DNA of 64,000 nt, taken from the NCBI GenBank assembly GCA_964019165.1, contig OZ025278.1:12182962-12246961 (forward strand), written 5' to 3'. This stretch comes from Mastigias papua (Eukaryota; Cnidaria; Scyphozoa; Rhizostomeae; Mastigiidae). Shown here in pieces: positions 1-10,115 of this stretch (the stretch's first letter is position 1; each line of letters starts with the position of its first letter). Both the position numbers and the translations under genes were made by a program. Below the pieces are notes generated by a model. That model worked only from the letters and a program-made list of their open reading frames with translations, did not search any database and was not told the DNA's origin.

Positions 1-59
1 AAGAAATTGTTGCCCTAAGAACTCACAGTTGAGCCCCTTCATAAAAGATAGGCTTAACA
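1..59 (+). repeat. 5' LTR, last 59 bp only
   Basis: These 59 bases are identical to 6010-6068, the end of the 3' LTR, and finish with TAACA. The rest of this LTR (about 420 bp by comparison) lies before the window. Confidence 0.97.
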
Positions 60-61
60 AG

Positions 62-80
62 TGGTGCCCCGTGTGAGGAT
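62..80 (+). other. Primer-binding site, elongator tRNA-Met type
   Basis: TGGTGCCCCGTGTGAGGAT begins two bases after the LTR. Its reverse complement ends in CCA and matches, base for base as I recall it, the 3' terminal 19 nt of animal elongator tRNA-Met. This is where minus-strand DNA synthesis would be primed. The tRNA assignment is from memory of the vertebrate gene and should be compared with the host's own tRNA set. Confidence 0.85.
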
Positions 81-417
81 AAAAGCTGAAGAAATTGAAT
101 GGTTATAGACAATTTGTATAGTTTTTATGCTGATATTGACGTATATGTAGAGACGTAAACTGTGTTTGAATGTTCGTCAAGTGACACATCCGAAGAGAAG
201 GGAACAGACCGTGCGAGTAGAAAATAGAGAATTTTAAAAGAAAAGTCGTGTAACTCATCAGAAACTGTGTGTAATATCTACGGAAAGCTACAAATTGGTT
301 TAAGACTTACAGTTTATTTCTTTGCGAGTTCGATTGCTTTCGATTGCATCATCACACGCAATCCTGCCGACGCACGTACTGTTTGAAATTGTAGTTTCAT
401 AAAAGTGTTAATTCAAA
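81..417 (+). other. Untranslated leader of the retrotransposon
   Basis: About 340 bases lie between the primer-binding site and the first gag codon, with no open frame of note. Packaging and dimerisation signals usually lie here, but I see no specific motif. Confidence 0.6.
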
Positions 418-1533
418 ATGTCGCTTGACCAAGCTCAGCAACCATTAGTACTTGAATTGCAAAATCAAATGTCAGCCATGCAAGCAGCTTTAGAAGGTAA
501 TTCCCAAGCTAGTCTTTTTAAGCCCAAAATGTTTAACGGGTTTCCAACGGAAGATGTAAACGAGTGGCTTCTACAGTTCGAGCGCTACTCCAAATTTTAT
601 GGATGGTCCAACTCTAAGAAGTTAAATGCATTGTCCTTGCTGTTAGGAGGTTCTGCGTCGGCTTGGTTTCAAACTTTGCCTAACGAGACAACTTCCGATT
701 TTAACGAATTAGTGGGAGAACTGAAAACGCGATTTGGATCTCAGAATCTAGAATTTTTCTTTCGACAAGAGTTGTACTCTCGAAAACAGGGTCAAAACGA
801 ACCGCTTGCTCTGTATACGGAAGACATCATTAAGAAATCTCAGCGTCTTTCTTTGTCCGATAAAGATATGATGAACATTTTTGTGAACGGCCTAAACGAT
901 GCTATTAAAACTCACGTACTCCTTAACCAACCAAAAACATTTGCCGAGGCAGAAAACCTTGCGCGTTTACGTGATTCAGTGTCAAAAACCAGTGCTCATA
1001 CTTTTCCTCTAGCACCTCCATCAGTACCAGCTCAGGAACAGCGCATAAAAGAGCTTGAAGGCCAGGTAAATCTCTTGTTTTCCCTTGCAAACAAAACTCC
1101 CCATCAGGATGCTGCCCAGTTAGATGCCCTAAGTGCAAACAATACCATTGTAACCCCGTCTCAAGCTGCTAATCCTTCCGGTGACTTCCAGGGTCTGAGA
1201 CATGAAATAATAGCTGCCATTCAGACAGGTTTTAGACAAGAGGCGCGAAGAAGTAACCATGGAAACAATCAACATAATTGGAAAGCAACAAACACTTTTG
1301 CTAGGGGTAGAAATATCCGCACGAGCGATGGGCGGCCCATTTGTAATGCGTGTAATCGCGTAGGTCACGTGGCCCGTTATTGCTGGGATGTTCCACAAAG
1401 AACTCAGCAGCCCCCGTTCCGTGGAGGTTCCCGTAGTTTTGCAGGCCAACATGCACAGTCCCAATACCAGCAGCCGCAAAATCGTAATGATGCTTCTTTA
1501 AACGGCACAGGGCCCTCTCAATGGGGACAGTGA
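418..1533 (+). CDS. gag: Gag polyprotein (capsid/nucleocapsid) of the Gypsy element
   Basis: 371 residues. Residues about 35-190 look like the retrotransposon Gag (capsid-like) domain, with WLLQFERY, an ALSLLLGGSASAWF helix and an FVNGL segment. A short heptad-like stretch follows (RIKELEGQVNLL, about 210). One CCHC zinc knuckle is visible: C309, C312, H317 and C322 in C-X2-C-X4-H-X4-C spacing, with nearby basic residues for nucleic-acid binding. The C-terminal tail is rich in Q, P, S and R. Gag would assemble the cytoplasmic virus-like particle and package element RNA. The ATG at 418 is the first one in the open frame and lies 338 nt after the primer-binding site. The frame ends at TGA 1531-1533 and overlaps pol, which is in the -1 frame. 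A frameshift signal begins at 1497. Confidence 0.93.
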   Translation: MSLDQAQQPLVLELQNQMSAMQAALEGNSQASLFKPKMFNGFPTEDVNEWLLQFERYSKFYGWSNSKKLNALSLLLGGSASAWFQTLPNETTSDFNELVGELKTRFGSQNLEFFFRQELYSRKQGQNEPLALYTEDIIKKSQRLSLSDKDMMNIFVNGLNDAIKTHVLLNQPKTFAEAENLARLRDSVSKTSAHTFPLAPPSVPAQEQRIKELEGQVNLLFSLANKTPHQDAAQLDALSANNTIVTPSQAANPSGDFQGLRHEIIAAIQTGFRQEARRSNHGNNQHNWKATNTFARGRNIRTSDGRPICNACNRVGHVARYCWDVPQRTQQPPFRGGSRSFAGQHAQSQYQQPQNRNDASLNGTGPSQWGQ

Positions 1534-1549
1534 GGGCCCACCAGCCATT
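1497..1549 (+). promoter_or_regulatory. -1 ribosomal frameshift signal between gag and pol
   Basis: TTTAAAC at 1497-1503 sits in the gag frame as T TTA AAC, the canonical X XXY YYZ heptamer. Six nucleotides later, GGGCCCTC (1510-1517) can pair perfectly with GAGGGCCC (1532-1539), an 8-bp GC-rich stem with a 14-nt loop. Loop bases AATGG (1520-1524) can also pair with CCATT (1545-1549), which would make an H-type pseudoknot. The pol frame opens only at 1491, just before the heptamer, and the gag stop lies within the stem-loop. Heptamer, spacer and stem all fit known -1 frameshift sites. Use in the cell is inferred. Confidence 0.85.
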
Positions 1550-4500
1550 CCCGAGAAACCAAAAAGTCCCGCCAGCTTTTACGCAAAGAAATAAAGAAGT
1601 CAGTTCATCAATGCCTAGTAACAGAGATATCTCAGAGGTTCAAAAGTTTTCCCAAGGAACCCAAACCGATTTTACGGACGAGAATTTTGCTATTGAACGT
1701 GAAGTCAAAAACACAATCAGCCCATCTTTACAAGTACATTCTAAAACATTGCATGCTGTATCGACCCCATCTAATGTCTTGATCTGGGGAACTATTTTAA
1801 AGCAGCATTTTAAGCTATTGGTAGATACTGGTGCCGCAGTAACAGTCGTTAGTGAAGGATTTTTTCATGATGTTTTGAGATGTAAATATGCTTTGACGCA
1901 GAAACAGCTTTTTGAGAGTATTAAAACCGCAAATGGGGGCACAGTACCTGTAACCGGTGCCGTATCTTTTGATCTTTCGATTGGACAATGTGATTATGAT
2001 TGTAATGCTGTCGTTGTTCCGGACTTGTCGTGTAATGTCGTCCTAGGGAGAGATTTTTTACAGAAATATCGCGCAGTAGTGGATGTTGGTAATGAAAAGG
2101 TAACGTTTGCCGGAAATGATAGTGTATGTTTTGCTAACGGTGATACTCCCCCGCTGACTGCTGACGTTAGAATAGCAAGAACGTTCGTTATTGATGGTAG
2201 TAGTGAAGTTGTTATTCCAGCTGTCTTAACATCATTTCCCTCTGAACCTGCTGTAGGTTTAATAGAAGGAGTACCCAAACTTTCTGATCGTTATCATCTA
2301 CTTTGCGCATCTACACTTTGCCAGCCCGATAGTGACGGTAAAGTAACCCTGCGGCTGATTAATCCTTCGGATTCTCCCGTGTTGATCCATAAAGGTGCTA
2401 CCATTGCAAAATTTGAAGAGACAAAAGTCACCGATGACATTATTCCTCTTGATTCAGACCCCTCTGTTTCTGCCATGGACTCCCATGTTAATACTGCATC
2501 AGGAATGACTCCTCTGAAATTCAGTTGTTTGCCTAGTCGAAATCTATCCTCTCAAGAAAATCATAAGCTACAAACATTGTTAGACCAATATTCTGATATT
2601 TTCGCTAAATCCACCTTAGATTTAGGCCACACAACTATAGTTCAGCATGGGATTGATACAGGTAATGCTATGCCCATCAAACAACAACCATATCGCGTCT
2701 CGCACAGCCAGAAGGCCTCTATTGAAAAGCACATTAATGAAATGCTAGATCAAGGCATTATTGAGGTTTCTTCTAGCCCATGGAGCTCTCCAGTTGTACT
2801 TGTCAAGAAGAAAGATGGGGGGACCCGTTTTTGCATTGATTATCGGAAACTAAACGCTGTAACCCGTAAGGACAGTTATCCACTCCCAAGAATCGATGAT
2901 GCTTTAGACTCTCTCGCTGGAGCCAAATATTTTTCAACCTTAGATCTTCAATCGGGTTACCACCAAGTTGCTATGCATCCGGATTCTAAAGAGAAAACTG
3001 CATTCATTTCACATGCTGGATTGTACCAGTTTAATGTTCTTAGTTTCGGTTTAACCAATGCTCCCCCACAATTTCAACGACTTATGTCCAGAATATTGCA
3101 TGGCCTCGAATGGAAGATATGCCTCGTTTACATAGATGACGTCATCATATTTTCATCGTCCTTTTCGGATCATTTATCTCGTTTAAAAACTGTTTTCGAT
3201 CGATTCCGTGCTGCCAACCTAAAATTAAAGCCATCAAAATGTCATTTCGCTCAAGATTCAGTGAACTATCTTGGATTTATCGTATCTTCGTCGGGCATTG
3301 CCCCTGATCCGCAGAAACTCGAGGCTGTTAAGTCTTTTCCTACGCCAAAAACTGTGAAAGAAGTTCGCAGCTTTCTGGGCCTATGTAATTATTATCGTCG
3401 TTTTGTCGAAGGGTTCTCGAAGATTGCCTCACCGTTGAATACTTTAACTCGTAAAAACATCTCGTTTGTTTGGACTCCAGATTGCGAAACTGCCTTTTCA
3501 GAGCTGAAAAAACGCTTGTGCTCGCCGCCAATTTTAGCATATCCAAATTTCTCTGCGCCATTTCATCTTTATACGGATGCAAGCCAGACTGCATTAGGTT
3601 ACATTCTTGGTCAGATAGTAGATGGAAAAGAAGTTGTTCTGGCATATGGAGGACGTGAGCTTACTGTAACAGAAAAACGTTATAGCACAACAGAACGTGA
3701 AGCGCTGGCAGTAGTTGATGGCATAAAACGATATCAACCATATCTTTCTGGAAAAAGGTTTTTTGTTCACACCGATCATGGGAGTTTGTCGTGGCTGATG
3801 AAAGTACGGGATCCAACTGGCAGGCTTGCTCGATGGGCACTACAATTACAACAGTATGATTTTGAAATAATTCATCGTGCCGGTACTCTTAATGGTAATG
3901 CAGATGCCCTTTCTCGCCGTTCTTATGCACCCCCGCAACATTTAATCAAGCCTGAATCTATTCCATCGTCTTTAACACGTCCTGTCGCGGTAATTGAGCA
4001 CCCTTGCCCGCAACCAGACTCACTAGCTAAGCTACAGCGAGAGGACAGGGACCTCGCTGATATCATCAGATATCTAGAATCCACTCAGTTACCAGCCGAC
4101 GACTCACAAGCCCGTTCATTGTTACTATCTATCGACGACTTCTATTTAGATGAAAATGAAATTTTGTGTCACCTTTGGAGCCCTGGTAAAAGAAGAGCAC
4201 GGTCCTTGTCCAGTCAAGTTGTCATACCTGCCTCTTTGCGCCACGAGATCCTTGTTGCTTGCCACGACGATCCAACTGGTAGTCATTTTGGAATCACAAA
4301 AACGTATGAGAAAATTCGGGCGCGTTATTATTGGCCCAACATGTACAAGGATGTTGCCCATTGGTGCAACTCATGTGTCGATTGTGCAATGAAAAAGATT
4401 CCTAGGAGGGCACATAAAGCTCCTCTCCTCCCAATTCCAGTGCAAGGAGCGTTTGATCGTATTGCTATGGATGCTCTTGGTCCTTTCCCGCCATCCCACG

Positions 4501-5528
4501 ATGGAAATCGCTATATCATCGTTTTTTCAGACTACTATACTCGCTGGCCGGAGGCTTTTGCTTTGCCATCTATCGAAGCTCCGCGTATCGCTGAATTACT
4601 CGTAAACGAAATTGTAGCGCGTCATGGTGCCCCACGCACCTTGTTATCGGACCGAGGACCTAATTTTATGGCATCTATCGTAAAGGAAGTCTGTAAACTT
4701 TTGAACACGCGGCGCTTACACACCACTGCTTATCACCCGCAGACGGACGGCCTAGTGGAACGTTTTAATGGCACACTAGCTGAAGCGCTATCTATGTACG
4801 TTAGCACGAATCAGAAGGACTGGGATAAGCATTTACCGTTGGTATTGTTTGCATACCGAGTTTCTCTCAATGCCACTACAGGTGAGTCACCATTCTACTT
4901 ATTATACGGACGAGAACCACGCCTACCTATGGATGCGGCCCTTATTTTGCCCGATTCAAATGTATCGACATCAGTTGCGCAGCTTCGTGCTAAAATTGTT
5001 GAAAACATTGAAAGTGCTCAACAGCTTATTCTCTCGAACACGCAACTGGCTCAACAAAAAATGAAATCGTACTATGATAAGAAGGCTTCACCTGTTCCTT
5101 TCGAAGTCGGTAGTCGCGTATGGGTATGCACCCCGAAGAAAAAAAAGGGCTTATCAAAAAAACTCCAGCACAATTTTCACGGACCATATCGTATTGTCGC
5201 TAAATTGTCGCCCGTTCATTTCAAATTACGCACTCTAGATAATCGTCCAGTTTCAGTTCCAGTGCACGCAAATCGTCTTAAGCCATATTATGACCCGGCT
5301 GATCGCCCTATTGAACCGCCGAATGACGACCTTATAACACCGGATCTCCAGGAGTCAGATTTACCGTCGGATAGCTTTGTCTCAGAAGTCTTACCAGATG
5401 TTCCTAGCACTCTCTCTGAGGGAAATTCGGTTCCAACTCCATTAAATGTTGACAATACAGAAGACTCAGAGCCGCCGATTACGCGTCCAGAAGATCGATT
5501 CCAGCCAGCCATAATTCGCGCTATATAA
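1503..5528 (+). CDS. pol: Pol polyprotein: protease, reverse transcriptase, RNase H, integrase
   Basis: I start the product at 1503, where a -1 slip on TTTAAAC enters this frame; the first ATG is 1521, and residue numbers below count from it (1335 residues). An aspartic protease has DTGA at 102-105. Reverse transcriptase spans about 390-570, with YPLPRIDD, LDLQSGYHQ and the catalytic YIDD at 537-540. RNase H starts near 680, with TDAS (D686), STTEREALA and HTDHGSL. Integrase has an H-H-C-C zinc site (H915, H922, C949, C952), the catalytic triad D984, D1044 and E1080 (35 residues between the last two), and a GPY/F-type C-terminal module (FHGPYRIV, NRLKPYY). All catalytic residues are present and there is no internal stop. 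The product would copy the RNA into DNA in the particle and insert it into the chromosome. Confidence 0.96.
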   Translation, partial: RHRALSMGTVRAHQPFPRNQKVPPAFTQRNKEVSSSMPSNRDISEVQKFSQGTQTDFTDENFAIEREVKNTISPSLQVHSKTLHAVSTPSNVLIWGTILKQHFKLLVDTGAAVTVVSEGFFHDVLRCKYALTQKQLFESIKTANGGTVPVTGAVSFDLSIGQCDYDCNAVVVPDLSCNVVLGRDFLQKYRAVVDVGNEKVTFAGNDSVCFANGDTPPLTADVRIARTFVIDGSSEVVIPAVLTSFPSEPAVGLIEGVPKLSDRYHLLCASTLCQPDSDGKVTLRLINPSDSPVLIHKGATIAKFEETKVTDDIIPLDSDPSVSAMDSHVNTASGMTPLKFSCLPSRNLSSQENHKLQTLLDQYSDIFAKSTLDLGHTTIVQHGIDTGNAMPIKQQPYRVSHSQKASIEKHINEMLDQGIIEVSSSPWSSPVVLVKKKDGGTRFCIDYRKLNAVTRKDSYPLPRIDDALDSLAGAKYFSTLDLQSGYHQVAMHPDSKEKTAFISHAGLYQFNVLSFGLTNAPPQFQRLMSRILHGLEWKICLVYIDDVIIFSSSFSDHLSRLKTVFDRFRAANLKLKPSKCHFAQDSVNYLGFIVSSSGIAPDPQKLEAVKSFPTPKTVKEVRSFLGLCNYYRRFVEGFSKIASPLNTLTRKNISFVWTPDCETAFSELKKRLCSPPILAYPNFSAPFHLYTDASQTALGYILGQIVDGKEVVLAYGGRELTVTEKRYSTTEREALAVVDGIKRYQPYLSGKRFFVHTDHGSLSWLMKVRDPTGRLARWALQLQQYDFEIIHRAGTLNGNADALSRRSYAPPQHLIKPESIPSSLTRPVAVIEHPCPQPDSLAKLQREDRDLADIIRYLESTQLPADDSQARSLLLSIDDFYLDENEILCHLWSPGKRRARSLSSQVVIPASLRHEILVACHDDPTGSHFGITKTYEKIRARYYWPNMYKDVAHWCNSCVDCAMKKIPRRAHKAPLLPIPVQGAFDRIAMDALGPFPPSHDGNRYIIVFSDYYTRWPEAFALPSIEAPRIAELLVNEIVARHGAPRTLLSDRGPNFMASIVKEVCKLLNTRRLHTTAYHPQTDGLVERFNGTLAEALSMYVSTNQKDWDKHLPLVLFAYRVSLNATTGESPFYLLYGREPRLPMDAALILPDSNVSTSVAQLRAKIVENIESAQQLILSNTQLAQQKMKSYYDKKASPVPFEVGSRVWVCTPKKKKGLSKKLQHNFHGPYRIVAKLSPVHFKLRTLDNRPVSVPVHANRLKPYYDPADRPIEPPNDDLITPDLQESDLPSDSFVSEVLPDVPSTLSEGNSVPTPLNVDNTEDSEPPITRPEDRFQPAIIRAI

Positions 5529-5575
5529 ACTGCCTATGGACATCCGTCCCCAGCTCAAGCCGGGAGGCTTGTCCT

Positions 5576-5587
5576 AAAAGGGGGGAG
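5576..5587 (+). other. Polypurine tract
   Basis: AAAAGGGGGGAG lies three bases before the 3' LTR, where the plus-strand primer of LTR elements is expected. Confidence 0.9.
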
Positions 5588-5590
5588 TCA

Positions 5591-6068
5591 TGTTACGAAA
5601 AGGAGGCTCATCGCCAGTTTGCACAGATTGAGGAATGACGTTATAACTATTTCAAAATTAAATCGCAACTGCTGGTGCAATAATTGCATCAGAAACCCGT
5701 AGGAAGAACCAGATTGGACAATTTACTGTTAATTCTTATTTTTAGTTCATTTCGTAATCTATTAGCTGTGAGTTATAAAAGGCGTAGTTTTAGAGGTAGA
5801 TAGGAGTCTGTTTGGTTAGAGAGAAGTAGACGTTCTGCCAAGCTGGTATTATTTTTTAGAAAACTCTGATAGTATAGCGTAGGGCACATCAAGATTGACC
5901 CGTTGAATTCAAGAGAAGGTCCTTGCCGATAGATTCCTGTATCAAGCCTTGAGGTCGTAAGTTTTATTCTTATTCGTAAATAGAACGTTGAAATATCGTA
6001 CAGACTTTTAAGAAATTGTTGCCCTAAGAACTCACAGTTGAGCCCCTTCATAAAAGATAGGCTTAACA
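5591..6068 (+). repeat. 3' LTR, complete (478 bp)
   Basis: It begins TGTTACG directly after the polypurine tract and ends TTAACA, giving the usual TG...CA termini. The last 59 bp match the 5' LTR remnant at 1-59. The base after the LTR is the C of a satellite CTATAG, so the 3' junction is exact. Confidence 0.95.
5774..5780 (+). promoter_or_regulatory. TATA box in the LTR
   Basis: TATAAAA lies 184 bp into the LTR. It would drive element transcription from the 5' copy. Only sequence context supports it. Confidence 0.5.
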
Positions 6069-7249
6069 CTATAGCCTTACTTTTTGGCCAAGAATGGCTC
6101 ATTGTCATCACTTTTCAATCTGCAATCAAAATCAATCAATTTCAAATTTGGTCATTTTTAGGCAAAATCCCAAGGCTATAGCCTTACTTTTTGGCCAAAA
6201 ATGCCTCATTTTCATCACTTTTCAATCTGCAATCAAAATCAATCAATTTCAAATTTGGTCATTTTTAGGCAAAATACCAAGGCTATAGCCTTACTTTTTG
6301 GCCAAAAATGCCTCATTTTCATCACTTTTCAATCTGCAATCAAAATCAATCAATTTCAAATTTGGTCATGTTGAGGCAAAATACCAAGGCTATAGCCTTA
6401 CTTTTTGGCCAAAAATGCCTCATTTTCATCACTTTTCAATCTGCAATCAAAATCAATCAATTTCAAATTTGGTCATTTTTAGGCAAAATACAAAGGCTAT
6501 AGCCTTACTTTTTGGCCAAGAATGGCTCATTGTCATCACTTTTCAATCTGCAATCAAAATCAATCAATTTCAAATTTGGTCATTTTTAGGCAAAATACCA
6601 AGGCTATAGCCTTACTTTTTGGCCAAAAATGCCTCATTTTCATCACTTTTCAATCTGCAATCAAAATCAATCAATTTCAAATTTGGTCATGTTGAGGCAA
6701 AATACCAAGGCTATAGCCTTACTTTTTGGCCAAAAATGTCTCATTTTAATCACTGTTCAATCTGCAATCAAAATCAATCAATTTCAAATTTGGTCATGTT
6801 GAGGCAAAATACCAAGGCTATAGCCTTACTTTTTGGCCAAAAATGCCTCATTTTCATCACTTTTCAATCTGCAATCAAAATCAATCAATTTCAAATTTGG
6901 TCATTTTTAGGCAAAATCCCAAGGCTATAGCCTTACTTTTTGGCCAAAAATGCCTCATTTTCATCACTTTTCAATCTGCAATCAAAATCAATCAATTTCA
7001 AATTTGGTCATTTATAGGCAAAATACCAAGGCTATAGCCTTACTTTTTGGCCAAAAATGCCTCAGTTTCATCACTTTTCAATCTGCAATCAAAATCAATC
7101 AATTTCAAATTTGGTCATGTTGAGGCAAAATACCAAGGCTATAGCCTTACTTTTTGGCCAAAAATGCCTCATTTTCATCACTTTTCAATCTGCAATCAAA
7201 ATCAATCAATTTCAAATTTGGTCATTTTTAGGCAAAATCCCAAGGCTAT

Positions 7250-10115
7250 AGCCTTACTTTTTGGCCAAAAATGCCTCATTTTCATCACTTTTCAATCTGC
7301 AATCAAAATCAATCAATTTCAAATTTGGTCATGTTGAGGCAAAATACCAAGGCTATAGCCTTACTTTTTGGCCAAAAATGCCTCAGTTTCATCACTTTTC
7401 AATCTGCAATCAAACTCAATCAATTTCAAATTTGGTCATTTTTAGGCAAAATACCAAGGCTATAGCCTTACTTTTTGGCCAAAAATGCCTCATTTTCATC
7501 ACTTTTCAATCTGCAATCAAAATCAATCAATGTCAAATTTGGTCATTTTTAGGCAAAATCCCAAGGCTATAGCCTTACTTTTTGGCCAAAAATGCCTCAT
7601 TTTCATCACTTTTCAATCTGCAATCAAAATCAATCAATTTCAAATTTGGTCATGTTGAGGCAAAATACAAAGGCTATAGCCTTACTTTTTGGCCAAAAAT
7701 GCCTCAGTTTCATCACTTTTCAATCTGCAATCAAAATCAATCAATTTCAAATTTGATCATGTTGAGGCAAAATACCAAGCCTATAGCCTTACTTTTTGGC
7801 CAAAAATGCCTCATTTTCATCACTTTTCAATCTGCAATCAAAATCAATCAATTTCAAATTTGGTCATTTTTAGGCAAAATCCCAAGGCTATAGCCTTACT
7901 TTTTGGCCAAAAATGCCTCATTTTCATCACTTTTCAATCTGCAATCAAAATCAATCAATTTCAAATTTGGTCATTTTTGGGCAAAATACCAAGGCTATAG
8001 CCTTACTTTTTGGCCAAAAATGCCTCATTTTAATCACTGTTCAATCTGCAATCAAAATCAATCAATTTCAAATTTGATCATGTTGAGGCAAAATACCAAG
8101 GCTATAGCCTTACTTTTTGGCCAAAAATGCCTCATTTTCATCACTTTTCAATCTGCAATCAAAATCAATCAATTTCAAATTTGGTCATTTTTAGGCAAAA
8201 TCCCAAGGCTATAGCCTTACTTTTTGGCCAAAAATGCCTCATTTTCATCACTTTTCAATCTGCAATCAAAATCAATCAATTTCAAATTTGGTCATTTTTG
8301 GGCAAAATACCAAGGCTATAGCCTTACTTTTTGGCCAAAAATGCCTCATTTTAATCACTGTTCAATCTGCAATCAAAATCAATCAATTTCAAATTTGGTC
8401 ATGTTGAGGCAAAATACCAAGGCTATAGCCTTACTTTTTGGCCAAAAATGCCTCAGTTTCATCACTTTTCAATCTGCAATCAAAATCAATCAATTTCAAA
8501 TTTGGTCATGTTGAGGCACAATACCAAGGCTATAGCCTTACTGTTTGGCCAAAAATGCCTCATTTTCATCACTTTTCAATCTGCAATCAAAATCAATCAA
8601 TTTCAAATTTGGTCATTTTTAGGCAAAATACAAAGGCTATAGCCTTACTTTTTGGCCAAGAATGGCTCATTGTCATCACTTTTCAATCTGCAATCAAAAT
8701 CAATCAATTTCAAATTTGGTCATGTTGAGGCAAAATACCAAGGCTATAGCCTTACTTTTTGGCCAAAAATGCCTCATTTTCATCACTTTTCAATCTGCAA
8801 TCAAAATCAATCAATTTCAAATTTGGTCATTTTTAGGCAAAATCCCAAGGCTATAGCCTTACTTTTTGGCCAAAAATGCCTCATTTTCATCACTTTTCAA
8901 TCTGCAATCAAAATCAATCAATTTCAAATTTGGTCATTTTTGGGCAAAATACCAAGGCTATAGCCTTACTTTTTGGCCAAAAATGCCTCATTTTAATCAC
9001 TGTTCAATCTGCAATCAAAATCAATCAATTTCAAATTTGGTCATGTTGAGGCAAAATACCAAGGCTATAGCCTTACTTTTTGGCCAAAAATGCCTCAGTT
9101 TCATCACTTTTCAATCTGCAATCAAAATCAATCAATTTCAAATTTGGTCATTTTTAGGCAAAATACCAAGGCTATAGCCTTACTTTTTGGCCAAAAATGC
9201 CTCATTTTCATCACTTTTCAATCTGCAATCAAAATCAATCAATTTCAAATTTGGTCATTTTTAGGCAAAATCCCAAGGCTATAGCCTTACTTTTTGGCCA
9301 AAAATGCCTCATTTTCATCACTTTTCAATCTGCAATCAAAATCAATCAATTTCAAATTTGGTCATTTATAGGCAAAATACCAAGGCTATAGCCTTACTTT
9401 TTGGCCAAAAATGCCTCATTTTAATCAATGTTCAATCTGCAATCAAAATCAATCAATTTCAAATTTGGTCATGTTGAGGCAAAATACCAAGGCTATAGCC
9501 TTACTTTTTGGCCAAAAATGCCTCATTTTCATCACTTTTCAATCTGCAATCAAAATCAATCAATTTCAAATTTGGTCAGTTTTAGGCAAAATCCCAAGGC
9601 TATAGCCTTACTTTTTGGCCAAAAATGCCTCATTTTCATCACTTTTCAATCTGCAATCAAAATCAATCAATTTCAAATTTGGTCATGTTGAGGCAAAATA
9701 CCAAGGCTATAGCCTTACTTTTTGGCCAAAAATGCCTCAGTTTCATCACTTTTCAATCTGCAATCAAACTCAATCAATTTCAAATTTGGTCATTTTTAGG
9801 CAAAATACCAAGGCTATAGCCTTACTTTTTGGCCAAAAATGCCTCATTTTCATCACTTTTCAATCTGCAATCAAAATCAATCAATGTCAAATTTGGTCAT
9901 TTTTAGGCAAAATCCCAAGGCTATAGCCTTACTTTTTGGCCAAAAATGCCTCATTTTCATCACTTTTCAATCTGCAATCAAAATCAATCAATTTCAAATT
10001 TGGTCATGTTGAGGCAAAATACAAAGGCTATAGCCTTACTTTTTGGCCAAAAATGCCTCAGTTTCATCACTTTTCAATCTGCAATCAAAATCAATCAATT
10101 TCAAATTTGGTCATT
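7250..10115 (+). repeat. Satellite sub-block with a 22-monomer duplication
   Basis: A run of monomers near 7261-7760 recurs 2354 bp later (22 x 107), near 9615-10115. Shared private variants include CAAACTCAATC (about 7412 and 9766) and CAATGTCAAAT (about 7528 and 9882). A shorter 6-monomer (642-bp) repeat is nested inside, around 8224 and 8866. Confidence 0.75.

Larger units (their letters stand above)
1..6068 (+). mobile_element. Ty3/Gypsy LTR retrotransposon, nearly complete
   Basis: The order is 5' LTR end, primer-binding site, leader, gag, pol (protease, reverse transcriptase, RNase H, integrase), polypurine tract, 3' LTR. The protease-RT-RNaseH-integrase order is the Ty3/Gypsy (Metaviridae) arrangement. 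Both reading frames are open, and the visible 59 bp of the 5' LTR equal the end of the 3' LTR exactly, which suggests a young and possibly active copy. No envelope-like frame follows pol, and no chromodomain is evident after the integrase. Only the last 59 bp of the 5' LTR are inside the window. The 3' LTR is followed at once by satellite monomer sequence, so the element was inserted into the array. Confidence 0.97.

Noticed and set aside
1521..1523. ATG at 1521 as the independent start of pol
   Set aside because: It lies inside the frameshift stem-loop. The TTTAAAC heptamer at 1497 with correct frame and spacing makes a Gag-Pol fusion the better explanation.
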